From Caulobacteraceae bacterium UBA5005 (GTDB lineage Bacteria; Pseudomonadota; Alphaproteobacteria; Caulobacterales; Caulobacteraceae), in contig DGYN01000136.1 in assembly GCA_002398405.1 (NCBI GenBank), forward strand, positions 1-29,630: a DNA stretch of 29,630 nt, in the 5' to 3' direction. Within the stretch, counting starts at the first letter, position 1, and every line of letters begins with the position of its first letter. Made by a program: the position numbers and the translations under genes. Below the pieces are notes generated by a model, which had not been told where the DNA came from, made no database searches, and worked only from the letters and a program-made list of their open reading frames with translations. Shown one piece after another: positions 7,188 to 14,903 of the stretch.

Positions 7188-8078
7188 ATGCAAGCGCTCT
7201 TCATCGGACACGCCTATATCGACGTCGCCTTCCTGGCGGATTCCATTCCGACAGGAGATGAGAAGGCGATCGCGCGCGACTATTCGGTATCGTTCGGGGG
7301 CAACGCGGTGACCGCGGCGTTCTGCTGCGCCAAGCTTGGCATCACGCCGGACCTGTTGTGCTCGGTGGCGGACGACTGGCTGGGCCGGATGTTCAGCGAC
7401 ATGGCCCAGCAGCACCGGATTCCCATCCATGCGCGCAAGGTGCGGCGCTCTTCGCTGTCCTTCGTCATGCCCAAGGGTGACAAGCGGGCGATCCTTAGGA
7501 TGAGGGACGACGACTATCTGCACCCCTTCCCGCCCCTGAACATCGCCGGCTGCCGGGCCCTGCATCTGGACGGCCACCAGGCCGATGCGGCCCTGCACTA
7601 CGCCAAGGTCTGCCGCGAGGCGGGGATCCTGACCTCTCTGGACGGCGGGGCGGTGCGGGAGGGCACGGAGGAGCTGCTGCCTTTCGTCGATGTGGCGGTG
7701 GTGTCGGAGCGGTTCTGCGAGCAGCTGGGGCTGTCGCCCGAGGAGACGCTGACCTATCTGCGCGGCAAGGGCTGCAAGGTCTCGGCGGTGACCCAGGGCG
7801 AGCGCGGGATCACCTGGTGCGAGGCGGACGGGGTGGTGCGCCACACCCCTGCCCTGCCCGTTCCCAAGGAGGCGGTGATCGACACCAACGGGGCCGGCGA
7901 TATTTTCCACGGGGCCTATGTCTATGCCTATATGGCCAACCCGAAGGGAAGCTGGGAGGACCATTTCCGCTTTGCCAGGGCCGCCTCGGCTCACGCGGTT
8001 CAGCGGCTGGGCAATGAGGCGAAGCTGCCGACCCTCGAGGACGTCACCAACGCGGAGCTGGCCTTCGGAGCCCCCTAA
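7188..8078 (+). CDS. PfkB-family carbohydrate kinase
   Basis: Ribokinase-like sugar kinase, 296 residues, which phosphorylates a sugar with ATP in the cytoplasm. The N-terminus MQALFIGHAYIDVAF is the usual first strand. SFGGNAVTAAFCCAKLG (about 36-51) is the substrate-side PfkB motif. DTNGAGDIFHGAY (232-244) is the anion-hole/catalytic signature, with Asp238 as catalytic base; the usual DTxGAGD is intact. The specific sugar cannot be read from sequence. It is the first gene past the RHS island, and its ATG lies only 13 nt from the stop codon that bounds the RHS frame, with no obvious ribosome binding site, so its original promoter may have been disturbed. It converges on the esterase gene. 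Confidence 0.9.
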   Translation: MQALFIGHAYIDVAFLADSIPTGDEKAIARDYSVSFGGNAVTAAFCCAKLGITPDLLCSVADDWLGRMFSDMAQQHRIPIHARKVRRSSLSFVMPKGDKRAILRMRDDDYLHPFPPLNIAGCRALHLDGHQADAALHYAKVCREAGILTSLDGGAVREGTEELLPFVDVAVVSERFCEQLGLSPEETLTYLRGKGCKVSAVTQGERGITWCEADGVVRHTPALPVPKEAVIDTNGAGDIFHGAYVYAYMANPKGSWEDHFRFARAASAHAVQRLGNEAKLPTLEDVTNAELAFGAP

Positions 8079-8105
8079 GCCGCCTGCTTCCGCGGGAAGA
8101 CCGCG

Positions 8106-9341
8106 TCAGCGAAAAATTCGCGGGGCGAAGTCGGCGAGGAAATTGCGCCACAGGAACCAGTAGTGGTTGCCTGGAATCTCCTTGTAGGCCGTAGGGACCT
8201 TGGCGGCCTCAAGGGCCTGATGCAGACCCTTTGTGCCGTCCTTGGCGAAGTCGGTGTCTCCCACGCCCGTCCAATACAGCTTGACGTTGCCGCCGCCGAG
8301 CTTGGCCAGCTGAGCCAGCGCCGCCGGGTCGTTGCGGTTAAACCCCGCGCTGAACACACCGATGTAGTCGAAGGTGTCGGGGTTGTTATTGGTCGCCGCC
8401 ACCGTGTGACCGCCGCCCATGGAGAGACCCGCCACCGCCCGGTGCGCCGGATCGGCCTGAACGCGATAGGTGCGCTCCACGAAGGGGATGACGTCCTTCA
8501 CCAGGCTTTCCGGATAGGAGCCCGCATAGGGCTGCGGGGGACGCGGGGCCGGCGCCGCAGGCGCCGCGCCGGTAGGCCGCGGCGCTGGATTGGGCGCGGG
8601 CGCATTGACCTGCTGCAGGGAGGGCGTCGGGCCAAAGCCGAAGCCCTGGGACACCGTCTGAGTGGCGTTGCCGTTGGGCATGACCACGATCATCGGCGTC
8701 GCCTTGCCGGCCGCGATCAGGTTATCCATGATGATGGTGGCCCGGCCCATGGTGGTCCAGGCGTCCTCGTCACCGCCGCCGCCGTGCAACAGATAGAGGA
8801 CGGGGTAGCGGGTTCCGGGGTTCGCCTCGTAGCCCGGCGGCAGATAGACATACATCCGCCTCTGCCCCTGTTTGAGGGTCGGCGAGGGATACCAGACCTG
8901 CTGCACCGTGCCGTGCGGCACGTCCTTGAAGGTCCACGGGTCGGAGTCCGGCCCGCTGACCATCACCAGGCTGAGGAAGCGATTGCCGTCCCGTTCGGTC
9001 TCGGCGTTGTTCGGATCGAGCGCCCGCACCCCGTCGACCATGAACCAGTAGCCGTAGAGCTCCGGCTTCAGGGGCCCGATGGTGGTGCTCCAGACCCCGT
9101 CCGCGCCCCTGGTCATGGGAAGGTCGGTGGCCCCGATCCAGTCGCCGTTCAGGGTGACCTTGGCGGCGGCGGGCGCCATGAGGCGGAAGGTGACGCGACC
9201 ATCCGCCGTGGTCTCCGGGGACCGCACGCGGGCCTGCGCCTGAACGGGGTTCGGCGTCGGCTGGGCCTGGGCGGGCGCCAGGGGCAGGGCCGCCAGGGCG
9301 AGGGCGATCGCGGCGGCGCGCGGCAGGTGTTGTCCGATCAT
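8106..9341 (-). CDS. Secreted CE1/esterase-D-like esterase with N-terminal E-set domain
   Basis: 411 residues: a signal peptide (IGQHLPRAAAIALALAALPL, cleavage after AQA), an early-set/CBM48-like beta domain (about 35-125, VTFRLMAPAAAKVTLNGDW), then an alpha/beta-hydrolase of the feruloyl/acetyl-xylan esterase type. The nucleophile is Ser307 in AGLSMGGGHT, His393 lies in PGNHYWFLWRNFL, and the oxyanion strand is VLYLLHGGGGDEDAW. A Pro/Ala-rich insert (APAPNPAPRPTGAAP) interrupts the domain. The start at 9341 is chosen because GGGAG lies about 8 nt upstream; a longer frame to 9386 would overlap the transporter. The gap to the transporter is 22 nt, so they form an operon, and ester removal from plant-type polysaccharide is the likely role. 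Confidence 0.88.
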   Translation of the reverse strand: MIGQHLPRAAAIALALAALPLAPAQAQPTPNPVQAQARVRSPETTADGRVTFRLMAPAAAKVTLNGDWIGATDLPMTRGADGVWSTTIGPLKPELYGYWFMVDGVRALDPNNAETERDGNRFLSLVMVSGPDSDPWTFKDVPHGTVQQVWYPSPTLKQGQRRMYVYLPPGYEANPGTRYPVLYLLHGGGGDEDAWTTMGRATIIMDNLIAAGKATPMIVVMPNGNATQTVSQGFGFGPTPSLQQVNAPAPNPAPRPTGAAPAAPAPRPPQPYAGSYPESLVKDVIPFVERTYRVQADPAHRAVAGLSMGGGHTVAATNNNPDTFDYIGVFSAGFNRNDPAALAQLAKLGGGNVKLYWTGVGDTDFAKDGTKGLHQALEAAKVPTAYKEIPGNHYWFLWRNFLADFAPRIFR

Positions 9342-9363
9342 GTCGTGTGCTCCCGTATTTGCG

Positions 9364-10704
9364 TTAGACCGAGGCCGCCGGCGCATCCTTGGGCGCCAGG
9401 TCGACGTCCCGGGCCGGGCGGCGGGCGTAGATCCCGTAGGCCAGGATCACGGCGTAGCAGAGGGCGGGAACGATGAGGCTCACCTTCAGACCCGCCAGGT
9501 CGGCGGCGTAGCCGGTGAGCAGCGGCACGAAGGCGCCGCCGACAATGGCCACGCAGATAATCCCCGACCCGTCCGCCGCGCGGCGGCCAAGCTTCTCCGA
9601 CGCCAGGGAGAAGATGGTCGGGAACATGATGGAGTTGAAAAGGCCGATGGACAGGAGCGACCAGCCCGACACGGCGCCTGAGGTGTTGGCTGAGATCAGG
9701 AGCAGGGCGATCACTCCGGTGGCGAAGACCGCCAGGAGCTTGCCGGGGGAAACCATGCGCAGCAGGAAGGCCCCGATGAACCGGCCCACCAGGGCGCCGC
9801 CCCAGTAGTAGGGCACGTGCTTGCCGGCCGCCTGTTCGGTGAGACCAAGGACGTTGGCCTCCATCAGATAATTGACAATTAGAGAGCCAATCGCGACCTC
9901 GCCGCCGACGTAGAGGAAGATGCACAGGGCGCCCCAGGCGAAGCGCTTGCGGCGCAAAAGATCAAAGGATTGCAGGAAGTTGGTGGGTTCCGGCGGGGTC
10001 TCGGTCAGCTTCTTGCGGCTAAACCAGACGACGATGGCCACCAGGGTGATGGCGGCCGCGAGGCCAAGATAGGCATGCGAAATGACCTGGGTCTCTTGCG
10101 TCCGGAAGGCGTCGAGGGCCGGGCCGGCGAGGGTCGTGGGATCGACGGTGGCGAGCGAGCCCAGGATGATGGCTGAGCCGACATAGGGGAATATCGTCGT
10201 GCCCAGCGAGTTGAACGCCTGGGCGAAGGTCAGACGGCTGTGGGCGCTGGAGGGCTTGCCCAGCATGGTGATCAGGGGATTGGCGACCACCTGGACGGTG
10301 GTGATGCCGGCCGCCAGCACGAACAGGGCCAGCAGGAACATGCCGAACACCCCCGAAGACGAGGCCGGCACGAAAAGCAGGCAGCCCGCCGTCATGGTCA
10401 TCAGGCCGATGGCGGCGGTGCGCATATAGCCGACGCGCTTGAGGATCGCCGTGGCGGGCAGGGAAATGATGGCGTAGGCGGCGAAGAAGGCGAACTGGAT
10501 CAGCATCGCCTCGAAGTAGTTGAGGGTGAACAACCCCTTCAACTTGGGCACCAGCACATCGTTGAGGCTGGTGATGCCCCCGAAGATGAAGAACAGGCCG
10601 AAGACGAAATAGGCCAGGTACGCCGGGTTCTCAGGAACTCCGGAGTCGTCCACGGATCCGCGCGCGGCGGTCAGGTTGGCGTCCACTTTGTTTCCCCACT
10701 TCAT
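9364..10704 (-). CDS. FucP-family MFS sugar transporter
   Basis: 446 residues with about 12 membrane helices. The opening AYLAYFVFGLFFIFGGITSLNDVLVPKLK and the segment TFAQAFNSLGTTIFPYVGSA are characteristic of the FucP/GluP (L-fucose, glucose/galactose:proton symporter) branch. Motif-A-like ILKRVGYMRTAAIG follows helix 2. It would import a hexose across the inner membrane. It is transcribed with the downstream esterase and divergently from the GH3 beta-glucosidase, which supports uptake of the sugar released by that enzyme. The exact substrate (glucose, galactose, fucose or other) is not decidable here. Confidence 0.9.
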   Translation of the reverse strand: MKWGNKVDANLTAARGSVDDSGVPENPAYLAYFVFGLFFIFGGITSLNDVLVPKLKGLFTLNYFEAMLIQFAFFAAYAIISLPATAILKRVGYMRTAAIGLMTMTAGCLLFVPASSSGVFGMFLLALFVLAAGITTVQVVANPLITMLGKPSSAHSRLTFAQAFNSLGTTIFPYVGSAIILGSLATVDPTTLAGPALDAFRTQETQVISHAYLGLAAAITLVAIVVWFSRKKLTETPPEPTNFLQSFDLLRRKRFAWGALCIFLYVGGEVAIGSLIVNYLMEANVLGLTEQAAGKHVPYYWGGALVGRFIGAFLLRMVSPGKLLAVFATGVIALLLISANTSGAVSGWSLLSIGLFNSIMFPTIFSLASEKLGRRAADGSGIICVAIVGGAFVPLLTGYAADLAGLKVSLIVPALCYAVILAYGIYARRPARDVDLAPKDAPAASV

Positions 10705-10811
10705 TGGTGACAGGCTCTTGGCGGCCGTCAGCCTATAAGCTGAGGGAGCAATGGCCCCGCTCCTAATTCAGTCTCGTGATCAGGGGCATGAAAACTTGTG
10801 ATGGGCCCCTT

Positions 10812-10839
10812 GCGCCGCCTTGTGATTTCGTCGCGGCGC
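10812..10839. promoter_or_regulatory. Inverted repeat in the transporter/GH3 divergent region
   Basis: GCGCCGC (10812-10818) and GCGGCGC (10833-10839) form a perfect 7-bp dyad 26 nt upstream of the GH3 ATG. It spans the gap between a TTGTGA (10820-10825) and GCTATTTT (10838-10845). The latter resembles the Caulobacter housekeeping pattern of a TTGAC-type -35, a 10-14 nt spacer and GCTAnAwC. It could be an operator or a chance GC palindrome. The rest of 10705-10864 shows nothing I can name. Confidence 0.3.
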
Positions 10840-10864
10840 TATTTTTGACGGGGAAGATAAACCG

Positions 10865-12844
10865 ATGGCCGGGAACGATCGAAAGGCGGGATTGAAGCAT
10901 GGCGCCCTGGCCCTCGCGGCCGTTTGCGCGGCCGCCTGCGCGGCGACGCCGGCCATCCCCGCGCCGCGCCAGCCGCTGATCGGCGTCCGCACCGCGCCGG
11001 TGATCACCATCAACGGGCTGCGTTTCAAGGATCTGAACCGCAATGGCCGGCTGGACCGGTATGAGGACTGGCGGCTGGCCGCTCCGATCCGGGCCGCCGA
11101 CCTGGTCTCGCAGATGACGCCCGAGGAAAAGGCGGCGGCCATGCTGCACGGGACCGCGCCGCAAGCCGGCGGCAGTTTCAGCGGCGCGCGGGTCTACGAC
11201 CAGGCGGCGGCGAAAGCCCTGATCGGGAAAGGCCTGAACAGCCTGATCACCCGCCTGGCCGGCGATCCAGCCGAGCTGGCGGACCAGAACAACCAGCTGC
11301 AAGCGATCGCGGAAATGAGCCGTCTTGGCATTCCCCTGACCATCAGCACCGACCCGCGGAACCACTTTCAGGCGACGGCGGGCGCGAGCGAGGCGGCCGG
11401 CCAGTTCTCGCAATGGCCGGAGACGCTGGGCCTGGCGGCCATCGGCGATCCGGCGGTCACGCGGCGGATGGCCGACACCGCACGACGGGAATACCGCGCC
11501 GTGGGCATCCACATGGCGCTGTCGCCCGTGGCGGACCTGGCCACCGAGCCGCGCTGGCCCCGGGTCACCGGCACCTTCGGCGAGGATGTGATCCAGGTAT
11601 CGCGCCAGGCCGGCGCCTATGTGGCCGGCTTCCAGGGCGGGACGGCGGGGGTGAGGCCGGACGGCGTCGTCGCCGTCGTCAAGCACTGGGCGGGCTATGG
11701 CGCGGCCAAGGACGGCTGGGACAGCCACAACGCCTATGGGCGCTATGCGAGCCTCTCCGAAGCCGGCCTCAAGACCCACATGGACGCCTTCAAGGGCGCC
11801 TTCGCCGCCCGGGTCTCCGGCGTCATGCCGACCTATTCGATCCTTCAAGGCGCCATGCTGGACGGCAAGCCCGTCGAGCAGGTCGGCGCCGGCTACAGCC
11901 GCCAGATGCTGCAGGAGCAGCTGCGCGAGCGGTACGGGTTTAAGGGCTTCGTGATCTCCGACTGGGGGATCACCAACGACTGCCCGGAGGTCTGCCTCAA
12001 CGGCGCCACCCGGCCCGGCCCGCCGGTCATCGGCATGCCCTGGGGCGTGGAAAACCTTTCGCAGGCGGACCGGGTTGCCAAGGCGGTCAACGCCGGCGTC
12101 GACCAGATCGGCGGGGCGGACGATCCCGCACCCCTGATCGAGGCCATCCGCGCGGGCAAGATCAGCCCGGCGCGCATCGACCTGGCGGTAAGCCGGATTC
12201 TCACCGCGAAATTCCAGCTGGGGCTGTTCGAAGACCCCTATGTCGACCAGGACGCGGCCCGGGCCATTGTCGGCTCCAAGGCCTTCCAGGCCGCGGCGGA
12301 CGAAGCCCAGCGCAAGTCCCTGGTGCTGCTGCAGAACAAGAACAAGGTCCTGCCCCTGAAGCGTGGGACAAAGGTGTTCGCGCAGGGCGCCTTGGCCGAC
12401 GCCGCCCGCGCTGCGGGCCTGACGGTGGCGTCCTCACAGGCCGAGGCCGATGTCGTCCTGCTGCGCATGAGCACGCCCTTCACCCTGCTGCATCCGAACC
12501 ACTTCTTCGGCCAGCGCCAGCACGAGGGCGACCTCGATTTCAAGGCGGGCAATCCGCAGTTCGAGGCGCTGAAGAGCGCCAGTGGCAAGCCGGTGGTCGC
12601 GGTTGTCAGCCTCGACCGCCCGGCGGTCCTGACCAATGTCGCGCCGCTCGCAGCGGGACTGGTCGCCGATTTCGGGGTGAGCGATGCGGCGCTGATGGAT
12701 GTCCTGACCGGCAAGGCGCGGCCCGGAGGCAAGCTGCCCTTCGAGCTTCCCTCGTCGATGGAGGCGGTGCGGGCCCAGGCGCCCGAGAAGCCGCGCGACT
12801 CGGCTCGCCCGCTGTTCCCCTACGGCTTCGGCCTCCGCTACTAG
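10865..12844 (+). CDS. Glycoside hydrolase family 3 beta-glucosidase, exported
   Basis: 659 residues. An N-terminal export signal (HGALALAAVCAAACAATPA) places it in the periplasm, possibly as a lipoprotein. The GH3 TIM-barrel domain carries LSPVADLATEPRWPRVTGTFGED, the substrate-binding Lys-His pair K273/H274 in VVKHWAGYG, and nucleophile Asp366 in GFVISDWG. The second alpha/beta domain begins near KSLVLLQNKNKVLPL and ends FPYGFGLRY. There is no C-terminal fibronectin-III domain, so it is a shorter GH3 form. It releases glucose or similar residues from beta-linked oligosaccharides and feeds the divergent transporter. A GGGGAAG ribosome site lies about 8 nt before the ATG. Its TAG stop shares the CTAG at 12841-12844 with the convergent VOC gene. 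Confidence 0.92.
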   Translation: MAGNDRKAGLKHGALALAAVCAAACAATPAIPAPRQPLIGVRTAPVITINGLRFKDLNRNGRLDRYEDWRLAAPIRAADLVSQMTPEEKAAAMLHGTAPQAGGSFSGARVYDQAAAKALIGKGLNSLITRLAGDPAELADQNNQLQAIAEMSRLGIPLTISTDPRNHFQATAGASEAAGQFSQWPETLGLAAIGDPAVTRRMADTARREYRAVGIHMALSPVADLATEPRWPRVTGTFGEDVIQVSRQAGAYVAGFQGGTAGVRPDGVVAVVKHWAGYGAAKDGWDSHNAYGRYASLSEAGLKTHMDAFKGAFAARVSGVMPTYSILQGAMLDGKPVEQVGAGYSRQMLQEQLRERYGFKGFVISDWGITNDCPEVCLNGATRPGPPVIGMPWGVENLSQADRVAKAVNAGVDQIGGADDPAPLIEAIRAGKISPARIDLAVSRILTAKFQLGLFEDPYVDQDAARAIVGSKAFQAAADEAQRKSLVLLQNKNKVLPLKRGTKVFAQGALADAARAAGLTVASSQAEADVVLLRMSTPFTLLHPNHFFGQRQHEGDLDFKAGNPQFEALKSASGKPVVAVVSLDRPAVLTNVAPLAAGLVADFGVSDAALMDVLTGKARPGGKLPFELPSSMEAVRAQAPEKPRDSARPLFPYGFGLRY

Positions 12845-13347
12845 CCGGCCCGCTCTTTCAGCAGGATCAGGAAGCCCGCCGGATCGCGGATCAGGATTTC
12901 GCGACTGGCGGCCACCGGAACGGGGGGAGAAGCATTGTCCCGGGGATTGATCGGACCGGGTATCATGGTCGCGCCCCGTTGAGCCCTCACCAGCACGGGA
13001 CTGCCGCCCGGCGTGACGATCTCCAGCTTGGCGGCGGCGATCTTCGCAAGAAGGCCGTCCAGGTCGTTGACCCACATGGAAAGATAGGCGGCGCCCGGAT
13101 CCTGCATGCGCGGGCGAAAGGCCGTCCTTGGCGCGTCCTTGAATTCAAACATCTCGCAGCGCGCATAGGCGCAGTGCCCCGAAACACCGGTCCAATTGGC
13201 CGTCGCCGGTACGCCGATGGCCCCGGCGATGCCTTTGGCGGAGGCGAACTTCCCGGCCTCCACCATGGGCGGAAAGCCGTCATAGAGATCGAAGCCCAAA
13301 AGGTCGCGATAGAAGCTCAAGGCATCGAGATGATCCTCCATCGTCAT
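12841..13347 (-). CDS. VOC-superfamily (glyoxalase-like) protein, N-terminus uncertain
   Basis: 168 residues of the vicinal-oxygen-chelate fold. MTMEDHLDALSFYRDLLGFDLYD is the standard opening after strand one, and EILIRDPAGFLILLKERAG the closing strand. Metal ligands normally come from the first strand. Here that strand (SHFGMTMED) is only partly inside the frame, because the first ATG falls after S-H-F-G. The frame remains open upstream with no ATG, GTG or TTG before 13348. A separate frame, MPFIAKGTSIEAISA, ends exactly over the ATG and could be the detached N-terminus. Substrate is unknown. It follows the PepSY gene by 66 nt and may be the last gene of that operon. Confidence 0.75.
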   Translation of the reverse strand: MTMEDHLDALSFYRDLLGFDLYDGFPPMVEAGKFASAKGIAGAIGVPATANWTGVSGHCAYARCEMFEFKDAPRTAFRPRMQDPGAAYLSMWVNDLDGLLAKIAAAKLEIVTPGGSPVLVRAQRGATMIPGPINPRDNASPPVPVAASREILIRDPAGFLILLKERAG

Positions 13348-13413
13348 GCCGAAATGGCTTCGATAGAGGTTCCCTTCGCAATGAAGGGCATCACTGGAGC
13401 GAATGCCGGGGTG

Positions 13414-14883
13414 CTATCCCTTGCGACGAGCGGGGCGCAGCCTGCGGCGCCTGAACGCCACCCTGACCGCCCCCGCATCCCGGCCGACGCGCATGAAGCT
13501 GAGCCAGGTCCCGGTGATGCAGAGCGCGGTGACGCCAAGCAGCAGCGGAACAACCACCAGGTCCCAGATCGGGCGCTTGCGTAAGCCCGGCCAGTCGAAG
13601 TCGTGCAGGGCGGTTTCCAGCCAGCGGGCCTTCTTGCGGTTGGCGTCGACGATGCGCAGGATCTTGCCGCTGGCGGCGTCGATGTAGATGCGGGTCTTCC
13701 CCTGGTCAGCCAGGACGGCCCGGTAGACCGGCAGGGTCACCTCGCCGTGGTGGCCGTAATAGTAGGCGTCCTCTTTCTCCAGCAGCTCGAAACTGCCGGT
13801 CGGCTGGCCGGCCAGGACCAGGCGCACCTCCGATTCCTGCAGGGGTGAGACATTGCCGCCGACGTCATGGCGGGCGATCTCGCCGGCCGCGCCGGTGGTC
13901 AGGAAATAGGGCGTCGCGCCGAGGATGGCGGCGGAGAGCTGGACCGTATGGCCGTCCTCGATTTTGGGGGCGACGGCGATGATGCGTTTGACATCGCCGC
14001 CGGTGATGGTTCCCACCACCTCCTTGCGCAGGGTGTTGGGGGCCGCTTCGAAAATGCCCCAGGGGCTCATGGTCAGAAGGCCGCTGAACACCCAGGTCAG
14101 GGTCAGGATACCGAACACCAGGCCGATCATGTGGTGCCAGAACCACCACCCCTTGAACGGTGACCAGCGGCCGCTGGGCAGGCGCCGCAAGCGCATGATC
14201 CCGACATAGAGGCCGGTGACGGTCAGAAAGACGCCGATGAGCGAACTGTAGATGACGATTTTGGACCACAGCTCGCCGTCCTGGCGAAGGACGGTGGGGT
14301 AGAGCCAGTGGGGGATGGCGCCGAGCCAAGAGAGCACGCGTTCCCGCCTTGTCGTATCCTGGATGATCTCGCCGGTGACGCCGGAGACATAGACCTCGGT
14401 GGCGCGGCTGTCGGGGAAGCGGAAATGGCGGACCGGTTGGTGGCGGCGCGCTGTCTGGATGGTCCACTGGTCGATGGCGACCTCGCCCAGATAGGCGGGC
14501 GGCGCGTCGATGCCGCGGCTCTTGCCAAAGCGCGCGGCGGTGGTGGTGGCCTCGAAGCGGCTGATTGCGGTCTTGGGCTGGCCGGTGGTCAGGTCGATGA
14601 GTTGGGGGAAGCGACCCTCGGCGGAAGACAGATTCAGAACCGGTCTTCCGCCGAGCATCTCGATACGGAAGTCCGACACTTCCATATCGTCAGCCAGCCC
14701 CGCCACAGGGACGTTGCAGCAGCCGGCGAGGCTTAAGGGTTGCAGGGCCGCCAGGCGCTCCTTGGGCTCGAGCGCCGGATAGCTCTGGTACATCATCACA
14801 AAGCCCGAGAGGCACCACAGCGTCATCAGGACGCCGAGGACGACCCCGGCGTAGCGATGGATGACGATAAGGGCGCGCAACAT
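13414..14883 (-). CDS. PepSY-domain inner-membrane protein (PepSY_TM family)
   Basis: 489 residues. It has an N-terminal membrane helix (about 8-32, HRYAGVVLGVLMTLWCLSGFV), a periplasmic PepSY region (ATEVYVSGVTGEIIQDTT), and two central helices (about 210-230 and 255-278, WWFWHHMIGLVFGILTLTW). A second PepSY-like region (KTRIYIDAASGKILRIVDA) and a last helix near 445-470 follow. Conserved histidines beside the helices (HRYAG, HHMIG, HHGEV) resemble the PepSY_TM proteins found beside siderophore or heme receptors, where they are thought to act in metal reduction or passage. It lies 20 nt after the TonB-dependent receptor, so it is almost certainly co-transcribed with it. Molecular function is inferred from family context. 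Confidence 0.85.
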   Translation of the reverse strand: MLRALIVIHRYAGVVLGVLMTLWCLSGFVMMYQSYPALEPKERLAALQPLSLAGCCNVPVAGLADDMEVSDFRIEMLGGRPVLNLSSAEGRFPQLIDLTTGQPKTAISRFEATTTAARFGKSRGIDAPPAYLGEVAIDQWTIQTARRHQPVRHFRFPDSRATEVYVSGVTGEIIQDTTRRERVLSWLGAIPHWLYPTVLRQDGELWSKIVIYSSLIGVFLTVTGLYVGIMRLRRLPSGRWSPFKGWWFWHHMIGLVFGILTLTWVFSGLLTMSPWGIFEAAPNTLRKEVVGTITGGDVKRIIAVAPKIEDGHTVQLSAAILGATPYFLTTGAAGEIARHDVGGNVSPLQESEVRLVLAGQPTGSFELLEKEDAYYYGHHGEVTLPVYRAVLADQGKTRIYIDAASGKILRIVDANRKKARWLETALHDFDWPGLRKRPIWDLVVVPLLLGVTALCITGTWLSFMRVGRDAGAVRVAFRRRRLRPARRKG

Positions 14884-14903
14884 GGGGGGCTCGTCCGCTA
14901 GGG

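Noticed and set aside
8163..9476. Long plus-strand open frame of 437 codons opposite the esterase and transporter
   Set aside because: Arg/Gly/His-rich composition with no motifs; it mirrors the codon pattern of the strongly supported minus-strand genes.
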